Of a DNA stretch of 64,000 nucleotides, positions 62,247-64,000 are shown in pieces. The DNA is taken from NCBI RefSeq assembly GCF_001420715.1, contig NZ_LJJC01000004.1, forward strand, positions 972,519 to 1,036,518, read 5' to 3'. The notes beneath the pieces are model-generated. The model did no database searches. It had not been told where the DNA came from and saw only the letters and a program-made list of their open reading frames with translations. The stretch comes from Heyndrickxia shackletonii (GTDB lineage: Bacteria > Bacillota > Bacilli > Bacillales > Bacillaceae_C). Position 1 is the first letter of the stretch, and the number at the start of each line of letters is the position of its first letter. The translations under genes were made by a program, and so were the position numbers.

Positions 62247-62483
62247 TGTATATTTAGAAAAATAGATTTATAGAATACTTTTAATATTTTTGATTTTAAC
62301 TCAGGAGGATTTTTCTGTTCACATTTTAGTGAAATCTCCTTTATACAACATGTGCAACACTTTTGCTCATATAGGTGCTTCCCCTTTTACACCATTTTAT
62401 AAAGAGAAAACAGACACGAAGGCAGAATTTAATTCTTCTTAGAATACATATTAACAGCGGATGATGGTGAGTGAGGAATGAAC

Positions 62484-64000
62484 ATGCTCAAGAACAAATA
62501 TTTTAAATACAATATATTTCATAAACTACTTTTAGCTTCTTCACTAACATTAGTCGTTACGGTGATTATTCTCATTGTAACCATTACGAATTATTACTCA
62601 GATATTATTATCCAAAGAGAAAGAGACATCGATTCCCGCACACTGGATAGAGTGGATGGATTTTTTTCCAATAAACAAGGTGATGTGGATTATTTAGTAA
62701 GAGAATTGTACGGCAGAAGTGATTTAATTTCGGATGTTTCTTTAGCACTGAATAAGGGATACGAAGATTACATGAAATCTAATCTAGATCGTTATACTAA
62801 ATCCCATTCTTTTATTTCCCGAAACATCAATACGATTTTTATGGACTTTTTCAATCAGGATCCCAATATTAATGCAGTGAGCCTGCGTTCTATTGCACTT
62901 CCTGAGGTGGAGTACTTATTTATTTACAATAATGGCCGGTGGAATGATTCCATTAAAGACCAAACGGCAAATGAAATTCCCCCAAGACAAATGCAGCCTT
63001 TTTTTGAAGGACAAAGCTATCCGAAAAGACATTTAAAAGACACGATTACAAAGGAAATTCTCCTTTATAACCCGGGTACGATGGAGAAAATGGGGATTTT
63101 ATCTATCTACTATTCGACGGATGGATTAGACCAAATTGTGAAAAGAAAGAATTCTGAGGTTGAGAAATCCTTCTTTTTATTAAATAAAGAGGGAAAGGTT
63201 TTATATTCTGATAATCATGGTATTCCAAAACAACTAATTGAGAAGGTATCGAAAAAAACCGGGGAATCGATTCAAACATATCATGGACAAACCTATTACA
63301 TGGATGTCTCTGCTCAAAATAATGAATATACCTATATAGGTGTCATTCCCAAAAAGGAATTAAACAAATTAACCTTTGCCAGAGGAACGATGTGGGTATT
63401 AATTATTTTTGCGACGCTTGCAGCTATTTTAATTACATATAGGTTTACTAGTAGTTACTCTAAACGAATTGGGCAAATCGTTGCTTCTATTCGGGAAGTA
63501 GAAAAAGGAAATCTTTCTGTGAGAATTCCAGAATCGAAAAAGGCTGATGAATTATCGATTATCGGCATAAGTTTTAATTCGATGTTAGTAAAATTAAATG
63601 ATTATATTGAACGTTTCTTTTTATTGAATAACATGCAAAAACAAGCGGAATTAAAAGCTCTTCAAGCGCAAATTAACCCGCATTTTTTATTTAATACACT
63701 AGAAGTAATACGGATGGTTGCGGTAATGGAAGGTTCGGATACTTCCGGAGATATGATTTTCCATTTGTCGAGAATGCTGAGATATTCATTAGAAACAAAA
63801 GAAACAGTATCCTTGCAGGTCGAAATAGAGAATGTAGAGCAATATTTAAAACTGATCCAGCTTCAATATCCTAATAAGTTACAAGTAGCTATTCAAATTC
63901 CAAAAGAAATGGAGAATGTTCCGATTCAACGCTTGATTCTTCAGCCCCTTGTGGAAAATTATATTAAACATGGTTTTAAAAAGGATCGGAATGATAATAA
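62484..64000 (+). CDS. YesM-type sensor histidine kinase (runs off the window)
   Basis: A membrane histidine kinase; 505 residues are visible and no stop is reached. The N-terminal helix (about 16-38) is followed by an extracellular sensor domain (about 40-290) and a second helix (about 297-318, WVLIIFATLAAILITY). A HAMP domain comes next (SIREVEKGNLSVRIPESKKA). The His-kinase block ALQAQINPHFLFNTLEVIRM carries the phosphorylated His, and the ATP-site N box begins at LILQPLVENYIKHGF. The ATG at 62484 has GAGGA upstream. Kinases of this type pair with an AraC-domain response regulator (YesN), expected just beyond 64000, and usually control the adjacent Lpl-type transporter. Confidence 0.9.
   Translation, partial: MLKNKYFKYNIFHKLLLASSLTLVVTVIILIVTITNYYSDIIIQRERDIDSRTLDRVDGFFSNKQGDVDYLVRELYGRSDLISDVSLALNKGYEDYMKSNLDRYTKSHSFISRNINTIFMDFFNQDPNINAVSLRSIALPEVEYLFIYNNGRWNDSIKDQTANEIPPRQMQPFFEGQSYPKRHLKDTITKEILLYNPGTMEKMGILSIYYSTDGLDQIVKRKNSEVEKSFFLLNKEGKVLYSDNHGIPKQLIEKVSKKTGESIQTYHGQTYYMDVSAQNNEYTYIGVIPKKELNKLTFARGTMWVLIIFATLAAILITYRFTSSYSKRIGQIVASIREVEKGNLSVRIPESKKADELSIIGISFNSMLVKLNDYIERFFLLNNMQKQAELKALQAQINPHFLFNTLEVIRMVAVMEGSDTSGDMIFHLSRMLRYSLETKETVSLQVEIENVEQYLKLIQLQYPNKLQVAIQIPKEMENVPIQRLILQPLVENYIKHGFKKDRNDN

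Overview
The window reads as chromosome from a low-GC, spore-former-like Bacillaceae bacterium. Purine-rich Shine-Dalgarno (SD) sequences, many TTG starts, CcpA-type cre boxes, Opp/Dpp and Lpl/Yes-type transporters and typical Bacillus dispersed repeats all fit. Its most distinctive content is a set of enzymes for taking apart host-type glycoprotein glycans. Species cannot be assigned from the sequence alone.

Layout. 1-2.4 kb: the start of an IS1182-type transposase, then a tandem array of 52-bp hairpin repeats split by a complete IS256-family element. 2.8-14.1 kb: an O-glycan module. It has a secreted GH101 endo-alpha-N-acetylgalactosaminidase, an AraC regulator, a carbohydrate ABC importer (lipoprotein and two permeases, no ATPase), a small DUF6903-like membrane protein, a cytoplasmic GH35 beta-galactosidase and a GntR/UTRA regulator. 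14.5-21.9 kb: a five-gene Dpp-type transporter, a decayed metallo-hydrolase gene and an AgaS-like amino-sugar phosphate deaminase. 22.3-29.5 kb: two membrane carriers, a site-2 protease, an S66 carboxypeptidase, an M20 amidohydrolase and a quinone-oxidoreductase-like enzyme. 29.6-34.7 kb: a LysR regulator divergent from CoA-transferase A/B, thiolase and an AtoE-type carrier (acetoacetate or short-chain acid catabolism). 35.1-42.0 kb: an Lrp regulator, a second Opp/Dpp transporter and a DUF3899-like protein. 42.5-45.8 kb: a second AgaS-like protein with LacC and LacD (tagatose-6-phosphate branch). 45.8-64 kb: a DUF3298-like secreted protein, then an N-glycan module. That module has a secreted GH85 endoglycosidase and, divergently, GH38, GH125, DUF624 and GH38 genes, an Lpl-type ABC transporter and a YesM-type sensor kinase that runs off the window.

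Proposed logic (inference). GH101 releases Gal-beta-1,3-GalNAc from mucin-type O-glycans. The ABC importer takes it in and GH35 splits it. The GalNAc part is deacetylated and phosphorylated by enzymes not found here. AgaS, LacC and LacD then convert galactosamine-6-phosphate to triose phosphates. In parallel GH85 releases high-mannose N-glycans, the Lpl-type ABC system imports them, and the cytoplasmic GH38 and GH125 mannosidases trim them. Candidate cre boxes lie at or near the promoters of five of these units, so catabolite repression is likely.

The intergenic DNA is rich in small repeats: two different 52-bp arrays, two 21-bp arrays, a head-to-head 51-bp array, a GGTGTCAGGCACC-type inverted-repeat element that supplies the last codons of two genes, and a copy and a relic of a roughly 150-bp Bacillus repeat.
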